This document shows positions 24,247 through 33,103 of a DNA stretch of 33,809 bases, piece by piece. The stretch spans positions 1 to 33,809 of the forward strand of contig JAJRYY010000232.1 in the NCBI GenBank assembly GCA_024275565.1, given 5' to 3'. The position numbers were made by a program, and so were the translations under genes. Origin of the DNA: Planctomycetota bacterium (lineage in GTDB: Bacteria; Planctomycetota; Phycisphaerae; UBA1845). The notes beneath the pieces are model-generated. The model saw nothing but the letters and a program-made list of their open reading frames with translations. It searched no databases and was not told the DNA's origin. Numbering within the stretch: the first letter of the stretch is position 1; each line of letters starts with the position of its first letter.

Positions 24247-25752
24247 ATGACTGCCGAGCGCGTCCAATCTCGTGTCAGTCGCGTCGCATCACAAGCCAGG
24301 CGCGGTGCTGCAATATCCCTGATGATTGCCGGAATCGCATTACCGCTTGCATACGTCCGGAACTGGTTTTTCAGCGAAATTGATGAGACCAAGGCAATCG
24401 TTGGGGCCTTCGCGGTATTTTCGACTGTTTATGTACAAGGGATCAGCACATTTCTTTTTCCCGGCGGGCGAAATGTTATGCCTGCGTTTTTTCCGAAAAT
24501 TGACGAGTCAGAACGGCAAGCTCAGTTTGTCGCCGGGTATACCTATCTTGTGCTGGGGGTCGCATTGTTGGGGTTCATTGTGACGCTCGTGTTTCCGGGT
24601 GTGTTTGAGTGGATTCTGGATAAGGAGGTTCCTGTTCGGACGCAGTGGTTGATGCGTTTGTTGATACCGCTCACTTTGTTGCCGAATTTGACCACATCCA
24701 TCCTGATGGGAGGGATGGCGTTTGGGTGGGCATCGTTGCTGTTGCGAAGTCAACTGTTCTTCGTTTCGGGGATGGCTGTGTACGTTTATTGCACGGGTGC
24801 GCCTGGTTTTTTTGCGAACCCGGAGGAGTGGTTTGCTGTTGTTGTCGGTGTGTCTGCCAGTGTCAGTCTGCTCGTATCGGTGGTGATTCTGTCGCGACGG
24901 ATTCGTTGGACGTGGAAGCCAGCATTTCCGAGCGGCGTGTTTCGATTTGGGTCGTTCTCCTATCTGGACACTGTGATGGTATTCGCATACGCAACGATTG
25001 ATGTGATCATCATCAATCTCTGGTTTGGGAAGGAATCTCTCGGGGCATACTTTCTGTTGTTTCAGATTACGAAAATGATCCCGATGGCTGCCCGTGAGTT
25101 GGGACATTTGATCTTGACGACATTTTCGAAGCTGCTGGGTACTGACGGTGGCGGCGAGGTTGCGATCGCATATCGGCGTGTCTCCCGGTTGACGGTCGGG
25201 ATGTACGCGGTGCTGTCGATCGTACTCATTGCATTTTCGAGACCGATTTCGAGTATTTTTGGTGAGGCTTGCGAGGTACAGCATCTCTGGTTGCTGCTGT
25301 TGGCGATCGTGATGAATGTGGATGCGACGCGTACGGTGAACAGTATGACGTTGATGGCGCATGAGCGGATGCCAACGGTGTTTTGCAGCAAGCTGGGGCA
25401 AAATGCGATTCAATTGTTCCTGACCCTGGTTCTGGTCGCACCGCTCGGTATCGTGGGGGTGATCGCTGCGAAGGGGATCGGACATGTTGTGAACTCGGTC
25501 ATTCTGTTTATCGGGCTTGGACGACTTGGAGAAACGGATCGGATACTTCCACCCCGGATCATGTTCGTCGGACAGGTGGTTGTGGTGTTGACGGGTGTGG
25601 TGGCGTATTGGCTTGATGGTCCTTCATTGTGGATTTCCTGTGCGGTCGTAGTGGGAGGGTTCATTGCGTTATGGATTGGGGGCGGATACCGTCTTGAGGA
25701 ATTGCAATCGCTGGTGCCGTGGCGGCGGATGAGGAGGGCGTCAGTCGCATGA
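24247..25752 (+). CDS. Wzx-like polysaccharide flippase (MOP superfamily)
   Basis: A 501-aa protein with about 12-14 hydrophobic segments. It has the layout of oligosaccharide flippases that move undecaprenyl-linked repeat units across the inner membrane. Features include an N-terminal amphipathic basic stretch (RVSRVASQARRG), a first helix ISLMIAGIALPLAYV, paired helices through residue 180, and a second half beginning RFGSFSYLDTVMVFAYATIDVIIIN. This is typical of the two-bundle MOP fold, in which RFG-x-x-x-Y-L/D is common. It starts 15 bp after the previous stop, and its stop overlaps the following glycosyltransferase start (ATGA). The identity of the transported sugar cannot be told. Confidence 0.8.
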   Translation: MTAERVQSRVSRVASQARRGAAISLMIAGIALPLAYVRNWFFSEIDETKAIVGAFAVFSTVYVQGISTFLFPGGRNVMPAFFPKIDESERQAQFVAGYTYLVLGVALLGFIVTLVFPGVFEWILDKEVPVRTQWLMRLLIPLTLLPNLTTSILMGGMAFGWASLLLRSQLFFVSGMAVYVYCTGAPGFFANPEEWFAVVVGVSASVSLLVSVVILSRRIRWTWKPAFPSGVFRFGSFSYLDTVMVFAYATIDVIIINLWFGKESLGAYFLLFQITKMIPMAARELGHLILTTFSKLLGTDGGGEVAIAYRRVSRLTVGMYAVLSIVLIAFSRPISSIFGEACEVQHLWLLLLAIVMNVDATRTVNSMTLMAHERMPTVFCSKLGQNAIQLFLTLVLVAPLGIVGVIAAKGIGHVVNSVILFIGLGRLGETDRILPPRIMFVGQVVVVLTGVVAYWLDGPSLWISCAVVVGGFIALWIGGGYRLEELQSLVPWRRMRRASVA

Positions 25753-26987
25753 GTCGCGTTCTGCATTGTATCAATTCGCTTGCGATCGGTGGTGTGGAGA
25801 CGCAGGTTCTGGAGACCCTCCGACATTGGGCGGAGCATGGGAGTGGTCACGAGCATGCCTTGTGCGCTTTTCGCCATGGTGTTCTTGAAGAGGGACTGGA
25901 ACCGCTTCGTGAGGCTGGGATTTCCTGTTTCGTGCTGGGACGATCGTCTCGGTATAGCCTGCGGTTCTGCAGAGCATTGATCGACGTTGCCAATGAGTTT
26001 CGACCGGACATTGTTCATGCACACAATTCGGGTGCGGGGATGTGGACTCGGGCGTTGCTTCGGGGGCGGGGGAATCGAAGTGGTCAAAGCAAACGCAAGC
26101 TCATCGTACATTGTCGTGGGGTGGGTGTATTCAAGCAGTTCCGAGGGCGGACCATTGAGCGGTTGCTGTTGGGTCGCACGGATGCATTTGTGTTCAATTC
26201 GCATTCGACCCTGGCTGTCTGGACGAAATTTCTCTCGCCAGAATGTCGTAAGATTGTGATTTACAATGGGGTTCGGACAGATCGTCGCCTCGACTGTATT
26301 GCTCCGGATGACTTTCCCATATCACCTTTTACGATGATGACGGTTTGCCGGATGGTTCCGATCAAGGCCCTCTCGACGCAGATTCGCACCGTGAAAGTGT
26401 TGCACGATCGGGGGATGCGTGACGTTCAGCTGATTGTGGTGGGGGATGGACCTGAGCGGGCGGCGTGTTCGGCGGAAGCAGAGCGACTGGGCGTGGCGGA
26501 GGCGGTGCATTTTGAGGGGTATCAGCCCGACCCGAGGTTGTATCACGCGAAGGCGCATGTGTATCTTTGTACGTCGTACAATGAGACGTTTAGTGTGACG
26601 CTTGCTGAGGCGATGCTGGATAAGATGGTCGCAGTCGCGGGGCGTGTTGGTGGACCTTCTGAGATTATCGAAGATGGTGTCAGCGGTTTTCTTGTGCCCT
26701 GTGAGGATGCGTTGCCGGAAGGATTGCGACGTACCATGCCACCGCTCGTGTACGATTATACACAGGGGGCGCTTCGGCCGCCGTTGGCTGTCAATCCTGA
26801 GTCGCTTGCTGATGTGATTGAAGATGTTCGATTGCGATGGGATGAGCTTCGGGGGTTGCGATCTGCTGCACAGGATCGGATCGTGGATGATTTCAGTGTG
26901 GCGGCGGATTGTCGCGCTCTTGAGCGGTTTTACGATGAGCTTGCTGGCGATTCGGTTGCGCGGGAGGGGGCGATTCTGCATGAATAG
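25749..26987 (+). CDS. GT4-family glycosyltransferase
   Basis: A 412-aa GT-B glycosyltransferase starting at the ATG that overlaps the flippase stop. The N-terminal Rossmann half begins VLHCINSLAIGGVETQVLE, with the Gly-rich acceptor loop of GT4 enzymes, and contains DIVHAHNSGAG. The C-terminal half shows MMTVCRMVPIKAL, LIVVGDGPER and the EX7E retaining-transferase motif ETFSVTLAE (279-287), followed by GGPSEIIEDGVSGFLVP. An insert near residues 325-360 (GLRRTMPPLVYDYTQGALRP) is unusual in position. It would transfer a sugar from a nucleotide donor to the lipid-linked repeat unit at the cytoplasmic face. The last 8 bp overlap the next gene. Confidence 0.88.
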   Translation: MSRVLHCINSLAIGGVETQVLETLRHWAEHGSGHEHALCAFRHGVLEEGLEPLREAGISCFVLGRSSRYSLRFCRALIDVANEFRPDIVHAHNSGAGMWTRALLRGRGNRSGQSKRKLIVHCRGVGVFKQFRGRTIERLLLGRTDAFVFNSHSTLAVWTKFLSPECRKIVIYNGVRTDRRLDCIAPDDFPISPFTMMTVCRMVPIKALSTQIRTVKVLHDRGMRDVQLIVVGDGPERAACSAEAERLGVAEAVHFEGYQPDPRLYHAKAHVYLCTSYNETFSVTLAEAMLDKMVAVAGRVGGPSEIIEDGVSGFLVPCEDALPEGLRRTMPPLVYDYTQGALRPPLAVNPESLADVIEDVRLRWDELRGLRSAAQDRIVDDFSVAADCRALERFYDELAGDSVAREGAILHE

Positions 26988-28311
26988 CACTCTGGGGCGG
27001 ATCATCTGCGGGACGGCTTGTGCGATGGGTGCGCGCGATGTGATTCGAGCGGGGCGTGAGATGCAGTCAGTAGCGCGTCTGGATCGCGATGGTCTTGTGG
27101 CGTTACAGATTGATAAGCTGAATGAATTGCTGAAGCATTTTCGGGGCGTTACATTTTATCGGAAGCTTCTGGATGATGCTGGAGTGACAGAGGGTGGCAT
27201 TCGAGATATGGCGGATGTTGCCCGGATTCCGCCTGTGAGCAAAGCCATGATCTCGGAACATCTGAGTGAGCTTTCCGGGCGGGCGGAGGCGTATCGGTCT
27301 GGATCTACGAGTGGATCCACGGGTGTGAATTTTCGGTTTTTTCAGAGCAGGGAGATGGCTGTCCAGCGGACTGCTGCCGTGCGTAGATGCCTGGCGAGTG
27401 TGGACGTTGAGATGTGGGGCGATTGCAGCGTTTCGGTGTGGGGCGTTGTGCAGCGAGGTGGCGTGAAGACGAATTTTGTGCGGGCTGTGAAGCGTTTTCT
27501 GCTCAATACGGATGTGTGGCAGGGGGTGGGGATGGATGACGGGATGGCTGTTGACTATCTGCGTCGTCTTGGAAAGGTTAAGCCCAGAGTGTTGATGGGG
27601 TATCCGAGTTATTTGCGGCGTCTTGCGGAGGTTGGGCGAGATCGGGAGATTGAGACGCACGCGCCACGGGCGATCATCTGCTCCGGTGAGGCGATGCTGG
27701 ATACGGATCGATCGTTGATCGAAGGGTACTTTGGCGGGCCGGTGTACAATCGGTATGGGTCGTGCGAATTTGGGATCATTGCTCAGCAGTGTCGCGAGCG
27801 GGGGGAGATGCATATTCCGCCAACACGGTTCATTGTTGAGCGGGGCGATGAAGGTGAATTGTTGATTACGGATCTGGACAATCGGGCGACGCCGTTCATT
27901 CGGTATGCGGTGGGCGACGCGGGGACGCCTGGTTGGGGTTCGTGTTCGTGTGGGCATTATGGGGCGGACCTGTTGACCTTGGATGGTCGGATGCATGATG
28001 AAATTCGGACTGCCTCTGGACGGATGCTGCCGGGGCAGTTCTGGACAATCGTGACGAAGACGGTCGAGGGGATCGAAGAATTGCAACTGGTGCAGCGATC
28101 GCTGTCGCATTTTGAGCTTCGGGTTAAGGTGAATGAGTCTTATCGGGATGAATCTGCGGGGGTGATACAGAAAAAAGTGTGTGAGGCGGCGGGTGAGGAT
28201 GTGCGGGTGGATGTGGTGCGGGTGGATGAGATTGAGGTGACCAGCGGCGGGAAGCGGAAGTTCATTATCAATGCGATGGAGGACGGTGGGGTTGAGGGAG
28301 ATGGGCATTGA
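26980..28311 (+). CDS. PaaK/CapK-like adenylate-forming enzyme
   Basis: A 443-aa member of the phenylacetate-CoA ligase/CapK group. The ATP-binding signature is SGSTSGSTG (107-115). Later family segments are APRAIICSGEAML, NRYGSCEFGIIAQQC, GELLITDLDNRATPFIRYAVGD, and a C-terminal subdomain starting near DGRMHDEIRTASGR. Such genes recur in capsule and exopolysaccharide loci (CapK). There they are thought to activate an acid for attachment to, or modification of, the glycan; the substrate is unknown. The ATG at 26980 lies inside the end of the preceding glycosyltransferase (8-bp overlap), with a GGGAGGGGG tract upstream as ribosome site. The stop shares one base with the next start (TGATG). Confidence 0.85.
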   Translation: MNSTLGRIICGTACAMGARDVIRAGREMQSVARLDRDGLVALQIDKLNELLKHFRGVTFYRKLLDDAGVTEGGIRDMADVARIPPVSKAMISEHLSELSGRAEAYRSGSTSGSTGVNFRFFQSREMAVQRTAAVRRCLASVDVEMWGDCSVSVWGVVQRGGVKTNFVRAVKRFLLNTDVWQGVGMDDGMAVDYLRRLGKVKPRVLMGYPSYLRRLAEVGRDREIETHAPRAIICSGEAMLDTDRSLIEGYFGGPVYNRYGSCEFGIIAQQCRERGEMHIPPTRFIVERGDEGELLITDLDNRATPFIRYAVGDAGTPGWGSCSCGHYGADLLTLDGRMHDEIRTASGRMLPGQFWTIVTKTVEGIEELQLVQRSLSHFELRVKVNESYRDESAGVIQKKVCEAAGEDVRVDVVRVDEIEVTSGGKRKFIINAMEDGGVEGDGH

Positions 28312-29465
28312 TGGGTGATATTCCGATTGTCATGTATCACGCGATCAACAACCATCCGGAGGCATCGCCGCTTGGATTTTTGGCGCATCGGTCGGAAGAA
28401 CTTCGCGAACATTTGCGCTATTTTGTACGAAATGGCTATACATTTGTGACCCTGTCGGAGCTATGGGGGATGGCGGAAAATGGTTCGTTGGGCGATCGGC
28501 CTGTGGTGGCGTTGACGTTTGATGATGGATATCTGGACAATTTACTGATCGCCGAAAAGGTGCTGGAAGAGTTCAGGGCCAAGGGGACCGTGTTTGTGAC
28601 GTTGGATTTTGTCGGGAAGGGATCGGTCCGGACGCTCGAAGAAGTACCAGATGCGTGGGGGTACCTGAATGAAGCTGAGATTCAGAGCATGGCTGACAGG
28701 GGGGTGTTCGAGTTTCAGTGTCATACGATGACGCATGATCGTGAGTTTTGCTCCGATCGGGTGATTGATCTTTATCGGCGGGAAAGGTTCGATAAGTATC
28801 ACTGGTTGGCGTGGCGGTTGGATCCTGAGGGTAAACCAGACTGGTTAGCGCGGCAGGTAGAGTATAAGGAGTCGCTGCCGGCTGGATATCCGATTTTTGA
28901 GAGTGATCGAGCGATTCGGGCGTGGCGATTTATCCCGGATGAGGCATTTATAGACGTGGCGAAGGAGCGGTTTGAACGGGAGGGTCTGCAGTGTATCGAG
29001 TCGTTGAATGCGATCAAAAAGAAGGGTGAGTTTGAGAGTAAGGATGCATGGCGGGAACGCGTCACCTATGAGCTTGCCGAATCCAAGCTGCGCCTGGAGA
29101 AGCTGGTACGTCGTCCGGTTGATTTTCTTTGCTTTCCGGGGGGCGGGTATGATGAAGAGGCGGTGGGGATCGCTCGGGCGTGTGGATACAGGGCGTATAT
29201 TGTGAATTCTGAGGATCGATGCAATGGGAATTTACGACGTTTGAGGGAGGGTGTGAAGGACTCGGAAATGGTTGCGCTGAGTCGGGTTACATTCAGCAAG
29301 GACTTTCCAGCCATGCTGCGGGGGCGAGTGTCTGCCTACCTGAGTTGCAAGGTGGGTGTTGAGCGGTTTCTGGACCGTCCCTGGGCGAAGGTGGTGAACT
29401 GGGGGGTGAAGCTCACACGGGATGGATTGCGTCTGCTCGGGTGGGGGAGGCGTAACGATGGATAG
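28311..29465 (+). CDS. Polysaccharide deacetylase-like protein (CE4 fold)
   Basis: A 384-aa protein. The NodB-type domain begins at about residue 6 with IPIVMYHAI. Metal and catalytic motif 1 is TFDDGYLDN (69-77, Asp71 and Asp72). Motif 2 is HTMTH (138-142). A later motif, FLCFPGGGYDEEAV, matches the R/FxPxG region. A roughly 90-residue insert (about 150-240, rich in Arg, Glu and Trp) separates motifs 2 and 3 and makes the protein longer than a minimal CE4 domain. These enzymes remove N- or O-acetyl groups from sugars using a divalent metal. No signal peptide is visible, so it may act on cytoplasmic lipid-linked intermediates. It starts at the ATG sharing one base with the previous stop, and a TTG three bases upstream is a weak alternative. 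Confidence 0.85.
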   Translation: MGDIPIVMYHAINNHPEASPLGFLAHRSEELREHLRYFVRNGYTFVTLSELWGMAENGSLGDRPVVALTFDDGYLDNLLIAEKVLEEFRAKGTVFVTLDFVGKGSVRTLEEVPDAWGYLNEAEIQSMADRGVFEFQCHTMTHDREFCSDRVIDLYRRERFDKYHWLAWRLDPEGKPDWLARQVEYKESLPAGYPIFESDRAIRAWRFIPDEAFIDVAKERFEREGLQCIESLNAIKKKGEFESKDAWRERVTYELAESKLRLEKLVRRPVDFLCFPGGGYDEEAVGIARACGYRAYIVNSEDRCNGNLRRLREGVKDSEMVALSRVTFSKDFPAMLRGRVSAYLSCKVGVERFLDRPWAKVVNWGVKLTRDGLRLLGWGRRNDG

Positions 29466-29474
29466 GCTGGTTGG

Positions 29475-30587
29475 ATGAGAATTCTTCAGTTGATGGGACA
29501 TGGGGGAGTTGGCGGTACAGAGACGTTCGCCATTTCTCTGGGGAAAGGGCTTGTCGAGCGGGGGCATGATGCGGTTCTGGTGAATACGTGGACGGACAGT
29601 CCGATGAATGCCATTGCAGAATCGAGCGGTATTCCATTTGTTGCGTTGCGAGGCGGTGGGCGGCGGATCGGGGCTTCGTGGTTTGCGAAGGTGTATGGAT
29701 ATTTACGACGGAATCGGTTCGATCTTGTTCAGACGTATGGTTTGCGGTTGAGTCTTGGTTTGCGGTTGATGCAGCGGACGCTTCGTGTACCACACCATGT
29801 CACCGGGGTACGCGGACTGGATCAGCAGCGGACGGGATTACAGGCCAGGATCGATCGGAAAACAGAGCATTTTCTGGATCTTCTGATTTGCAATGCACAA
29901 GCTGTCGCAGATCGGCGTGCGGATGTAGTGGGTACGCCAGCCTCGCGGTTGCTCGTGATACCCAATGGCATTGATACGAAGGTCTTCTCGCCAGCAATCC
30001 TGCCCGCCTCACGGGAATCGATCGGGCTTCCTGATGGATTCCTGTTCGTTATGGTGGCGAGTTTTCGGGCAGAGAAGGATCACACCGGGTTACTGCAAGC
30101 CATGGCACGGGTCAGTGCGGAAGTTGAGGGTGCGAGGCTGGTCCTGGTCGGCGGGGGTGATGGTCGCGAGCAGGTTGAAGCGGAGGTGCGGCGGATGGGT
30201 CTCGAGGATCGCGTGCTATTTCTCGGACCTGTGGACAACGTAGCAGCAGTGGTGCGATGCTGTGATGCATTCGTGCTTTCTTCGTACAGCGAAGGCATGC
30301 CGCGCGCATTGATGGAAGCCATGGCATTGGGGATGGCTGTGGTGAGCACGCGGGCGGGGGGCGTCCCGGAAGTAGCGAGAGACGGTCAGGATGCCTTGCT
30401 GGTATCGACGCGCGATCCTGCATCGCTCGCGGATGCGATGATGCGGATTTATCGGGATGAGTCGCTTCGAAAGCGGCTGGGTGCGGCTGCGGTCGAGAGG
30501 ATTCGGGACGAGTTCAGTCAGGATTCGATGTTTGATCGATATGAGAAGGTCTACGAGAATCTGATTGCGGGAGTAACAGTCTCTTGA
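29475..30587 (+). CDS. GT4-family glycosyltransferase
   Basis: A 370-aa GT-B enzyme. The N-terminus MRILQLMGHGGVGGTETFA is the acceptor-side Gly-rich loop of GT4 proteins. The linker VIPNGIDTKVFSP is typical. The donor half has MVASFRAEKDH, LVLVGGGDGREQ and VLFLGPVDNVAAVV. The EX7E motif is EGMPRALME (273-281), followed by GGVPEVARDGQDALLV. It is predicted to be a cytoplasmic retaining glycosyltransferase extending the repeat unit. It starts nine bases after the deacetylase stop; TTGGATG offers only a weak ribosome site. Its stop overlaps a TTG start of the next gene. Confidence 0.9.
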   Translation: MRILQLMGHGGVGGTETFAISLGKGLVERGHDAVLVNTWTDSPMNAIAESSGIPFVALRGGGRRIGASWFAKVYGYLRRNRFDLVQTYGLRLSLGLRLMQRTLRVPHHVTGVRGLDQQRTGLQARIDRKTEHFLDLLICNAQAVADRRADVVGTPASRLLVIPNGIDTKVFSPAILPASRESIGLPDGFLFVMVASFRAEKDHTGLLQAMARVSAEVEGARLVLVGGGDGREQVEAEVRRMGLEDRVLFLGPVDNVAAVVRCCDAFVLSSYSEGMPRALMEAMALGMAVVSTRAGGVPEVARDGQDALLVSTRDPASLADAMMRIYRDESLRKRLGAAAVERIRDEFSQDSMFDRYEKVYENLIAGVTVS

Positions 30588-31822
30588 CGCACTCAGTGAA
30601 AGATCGCCCGAAGATTCTTGTGGTTGCGTCGATTGACACGACGCTGGTCGTGTTGTTGTGGGCACAGCTCCGGGCATTTCAGGTTGCAGGTTATGAGGTA
30701 CATTGCGCCTGTTATCCAGGTCCGAATCGGGACTGGCTTGAGAAGCATGGCGTCCGATATGCGGGGTTTGATATCCGGCGGTCGATTTCGCCCTGGGCTG
30801 ACCTTTGCGCGTTGTTGAAATTGTTCCGATATATGCGTCGCGAGCGTATTACGATTGTCCATACGCATACGCCCAAAGCTGCACTTCTGGGTCAGGTCGC
30901 AGCCAGGTTGGCGCGTGTCCCGATCGTTGTGAATACGATCCACGGTTTTTATTTTCACGACGATATGCCCAGGTTGTCGCGATGGTTTTATGTGGCCATG
31001 GCGTGGGTAGGGGGGCGATGTGCAGATTTCACTTTAAGCCAAAACAGTGAAGATATAGATACCGCAGTGAGTCTTGGTATCTGCAGGCGTGACCGGATCC
31101 GCTTTATGGGCAATGGTATCGACCTTTCGCGGTTTAGTCCGGACCGATACGACGCAGCATTCCGGGTGTCGAAACGGCGTGAGATAGGGGTTCCTGAAAA
31201 AACGCTGATCGTCGGGATGGTTGGCCGGCTTGTGGCGGATAAAGGATATGTCGAGTTGTTCGAAGCAGTTAAAGTGTTACTGGACGAACGGCAGGATTTC
31301 CACCTCCTGATAATCGGCCCGGAAGAAGAGCACCGGGCAGGTCGGTTGGAAGTCGACGAGTATGAGAAATATGGGATTGGATCGTGCGTGCGTTATCTGG
31401 GTCCCCGGGACGATATGGCAGAATTGCTGGCGTGCATGGATGTGTTTGTGTTACCGAGCTGGCGGGAGGGTTTTCCGCGTTCAGCGATAGAGGCCTGTGC
31501 GATGGGATTGCCGATTGTGACCACGGATGTTCGGGGGTGTCGGGAAGTTGTGGATGATGGTGTGAACGGTGTGTTGATACCACCGAGAGACCCTCACGCG
31601 CTATGCGATGCGATCAGATGTTTTCTGAATGATGGGGATCTGCGGGTGCGGATGGGAGATGCTGGGCATCGGCGAGCAGTCCGTGATTTTGACGAACAGA
31701 TGATTTGCGGGCGAGTGGTGGCGTGTTACGCTGAACTGCTCAACTCTCGGTGCTTGAGTGTGCCGGAACCCCGGTCCGATTTGGACGTGTTACTGCCACA
31801 TCGGGGGCCTTTCGTCTGGTGA
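30584..31822 (+). CDS. GT4-family glycosyltransferase, TTG start
   Basis: A 412-aa GT4 enzyme. The acceptor half contains VHTHTPKAALLGQVAARLA and VNTIHGFYFHDDMP. It is followed by FMGNGIDLSRFSPDR, VGMVGRLVADKGYVELFEA, and the EX7E motif EGFPRSAIE (295-303) with RGCREVVDDGVNGVLIPP. This HTHTPK/HGFYFHD subgroup is common in polysaccharide loci. The best start is TTG at 30584, which overlaps the previous stop as TTGA; GGGAG lies 12 bases upstream. The alternative GTG at 30596 has no better site. It is closely related to the partial gene at the right edge of the window. A 105-bp gap follows before the WecA-like gene, with no clear promoter or terminator. Confidence 0.9.
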   Translation: MTHSVKDRPKILVVASIDTTLVVLLWAQLRAFQVAGYEVHCACYPGPNRDWLEKHGVRYAGFDIRRSISPWADLCALLKLFRYMRRERITIVHTHTPKAALLGQVAARLARVPIVVNTIHGFYFHDDMPRLSRWFYVAMAWVGGRCADFTLSQNSEDIDTAVSLGICRRDRIRFMGNGIDLSRFSPDRYDAAFRVSKRREIGVPEKTLIVGMVGRLVADKGYVELFEAVKVLLDERQDFHLLIIGPEEEHRAGRLEVDEYEKYGIGSCVRYLGPRDDMAELLACMDVFVLPSWREGFPRSAIEACAMGLPIVTTDVRGCREVVDDGVNGVLIPPRDPHALCDAIRCFLNDGDLRVRMGDAGHRRAVRDFDEQMICGRVVACYAELLNSRCLSVPEPRSDLDVLLPHRGPFVW

Positions 31823-31927
31823 CTTGCTGAATTTGAAGGATGGTCGAGAATAGTGTCGATGAGGAAGTAATGGTGGATTCTGAAGACATCGGCTATTGAG
31901 TTAAAGTGTGAATTTGGGTCGCATGAT

Positions 31928-33103
31928 ATGAATACGACGTTGCCGGAAATCGTAATGGCGTATTGGCCGATCCTGGTAGGTTCGTTCGTGGTATCGCTCG
32001 CGCTCACGCCGGTCTGTCGAATCTTCGCACTTCGATACAAAATTGTGGACCGCCCGGACGACTGGTTGAAGACTCACAAGAAGCCAATCCCTTACCTGGG
32101 TGGCGTTGCGATCCTTGGTGGTTGGCTGGCGGGGTTGTTGATTGCATTTTTCATGTTTGAAAATGCGGATTCACCCGGCTATGTGGCGGGCGATGGACCG
32201 TCGATGTTCAGAATGAAGATGATTGGGGTGGTGATTGCTGGGACGCTTATCACGCTTTTAGGGCTTGTTGACGACATTCGCTCCTTACCCCCAAAACTCA
32301 AACTTGCAGCAGGGGTCGTGATTGCATTGGTTGTGGTGGGGTTTGGGATTGGCACTGACATTGTTGGGGTCATATTTGATTCGGTACGATTGCGGCTGGA
32401 AGCATCAGATCAATGGCTGGTCGTTGTCTACTCTCTTCCGGTTAGCGTGTTCATTATCGTTGGGTCATGTAATGCGACCAACCTGATTGACGGTCTCGAT
32501 GGGTTGTGTTCCGGGGTGCTGGGGATCATCTCAATCGGATTCCTCGCGCTGGCAGTTCATTTGCATATGCACAGCAACTGGAATCCGGAAGAGGTTCAGC
32601 GCGTCGTATTGTCGTTGGCGCTCCTGGGCGCATCGTTTGGTTTTTTGCCATTGAACCGGAATCCGGCGCGGATTTTCATGGGCGACGCGGGTTCGATGTT
32701 GCTCGGCATGAATGCAGCCATTCTATTGCTCATGTTTGCAGATGAGCAGCGTATCCGGTGGATGGTAGGTTCGATGATGGTGTTTGGATTGCCCGTGACT
32801 GACATGGTGTTGACTTTGGTCAGGCGATGGCGTGCACAACGACCTTTGATGGCTGGGGATCGGAGTCACTTTTACGATCAACTGATTGACCGGGGGATGA
32901 GTGTTCGACGTGTCGTGCGCATCAGCTATCTGCTGGCGGGCGGATTTGCCTTACTGGGGATGATGGCGATTCAGGTCCGCACTCGACATCTCTTCCTCCT
33001 CTATGGCGTCGCATATGGCGTACTGCTCTACGCGGTACACAGGTTCGGAATGGTCCGTGTGGATGATCCTCCTGCACCATCGCCCAAAGAGTCGGCAGAG
33101 TGA
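31928..33103 (+). CDS. WecA/MraY-type UDP-sugar:undecaprenyl-phosphate transferase
   Basis: A 391-aa polytopic membrane enzyme of the GlcNAc-1-phosphate transferase family. It places the first sugar-1-phosphate on undecaprenyl phosphate and so initiates repeat-unit synthesis. Family motifs are seen in order: DRPDDWLKTHKKPIPYLGG near the N-terminus, LVDDIRSLPPKLKL (Asp-Asp, metal), NATNLIDGLDGL (NxxNxxDGxDGL), FMGDAGSMLLG, and RSHFYDQLIDRG in the position of the His motif near the end. About ten hydrophobic helices are present. The sequence before the ATG has no strong ribosome site. Its stop overlaps the next glycosyltransferase start (TGATG). It could serve this locus or, less likely, another envelope polymer. 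Confidence 0.92.
   Translation: MNTTLPEIVMAYWPILVGSFVVSLALTPVCRIFALRYKIVDRPDDWLKTHKKPIPYLGGVAILGGWLAGLLIAFFMFENADSPGYVAGDGPSMFRMKMIGVVIAGTLITLLGLVDDIRSLPPKLKLAAGVVIALVVVGFGIGTDIVGVIFDSVRLRLEASDQWLVVVYSLPVSVFIIVGSCNATNLIDGLDGLCSGVLGIISIGFLALAVHLHMHSNWNPEEVQRVVLSLALLGASFGFLPLNRNPARIFMGDAGSMLLGMNAAILLLMFADEQRIRWMVGSMMVFGLPVTDMVLTLVRRWRAQRPLMAGDRSHFYDQLIDRGMSVRRVVRISYLLAGGFALLGMMAIQVRTRHLFLLYGVAYGVLLYAVHRFGMVRVDDPPAPSPKESAE

Noticed and set aside
27103-28308. Minus-strand frame of about 401 codons
   Set aside because: It is antisense to the PaaK-like gene; Pro/His/Arg-rich, with no motif.
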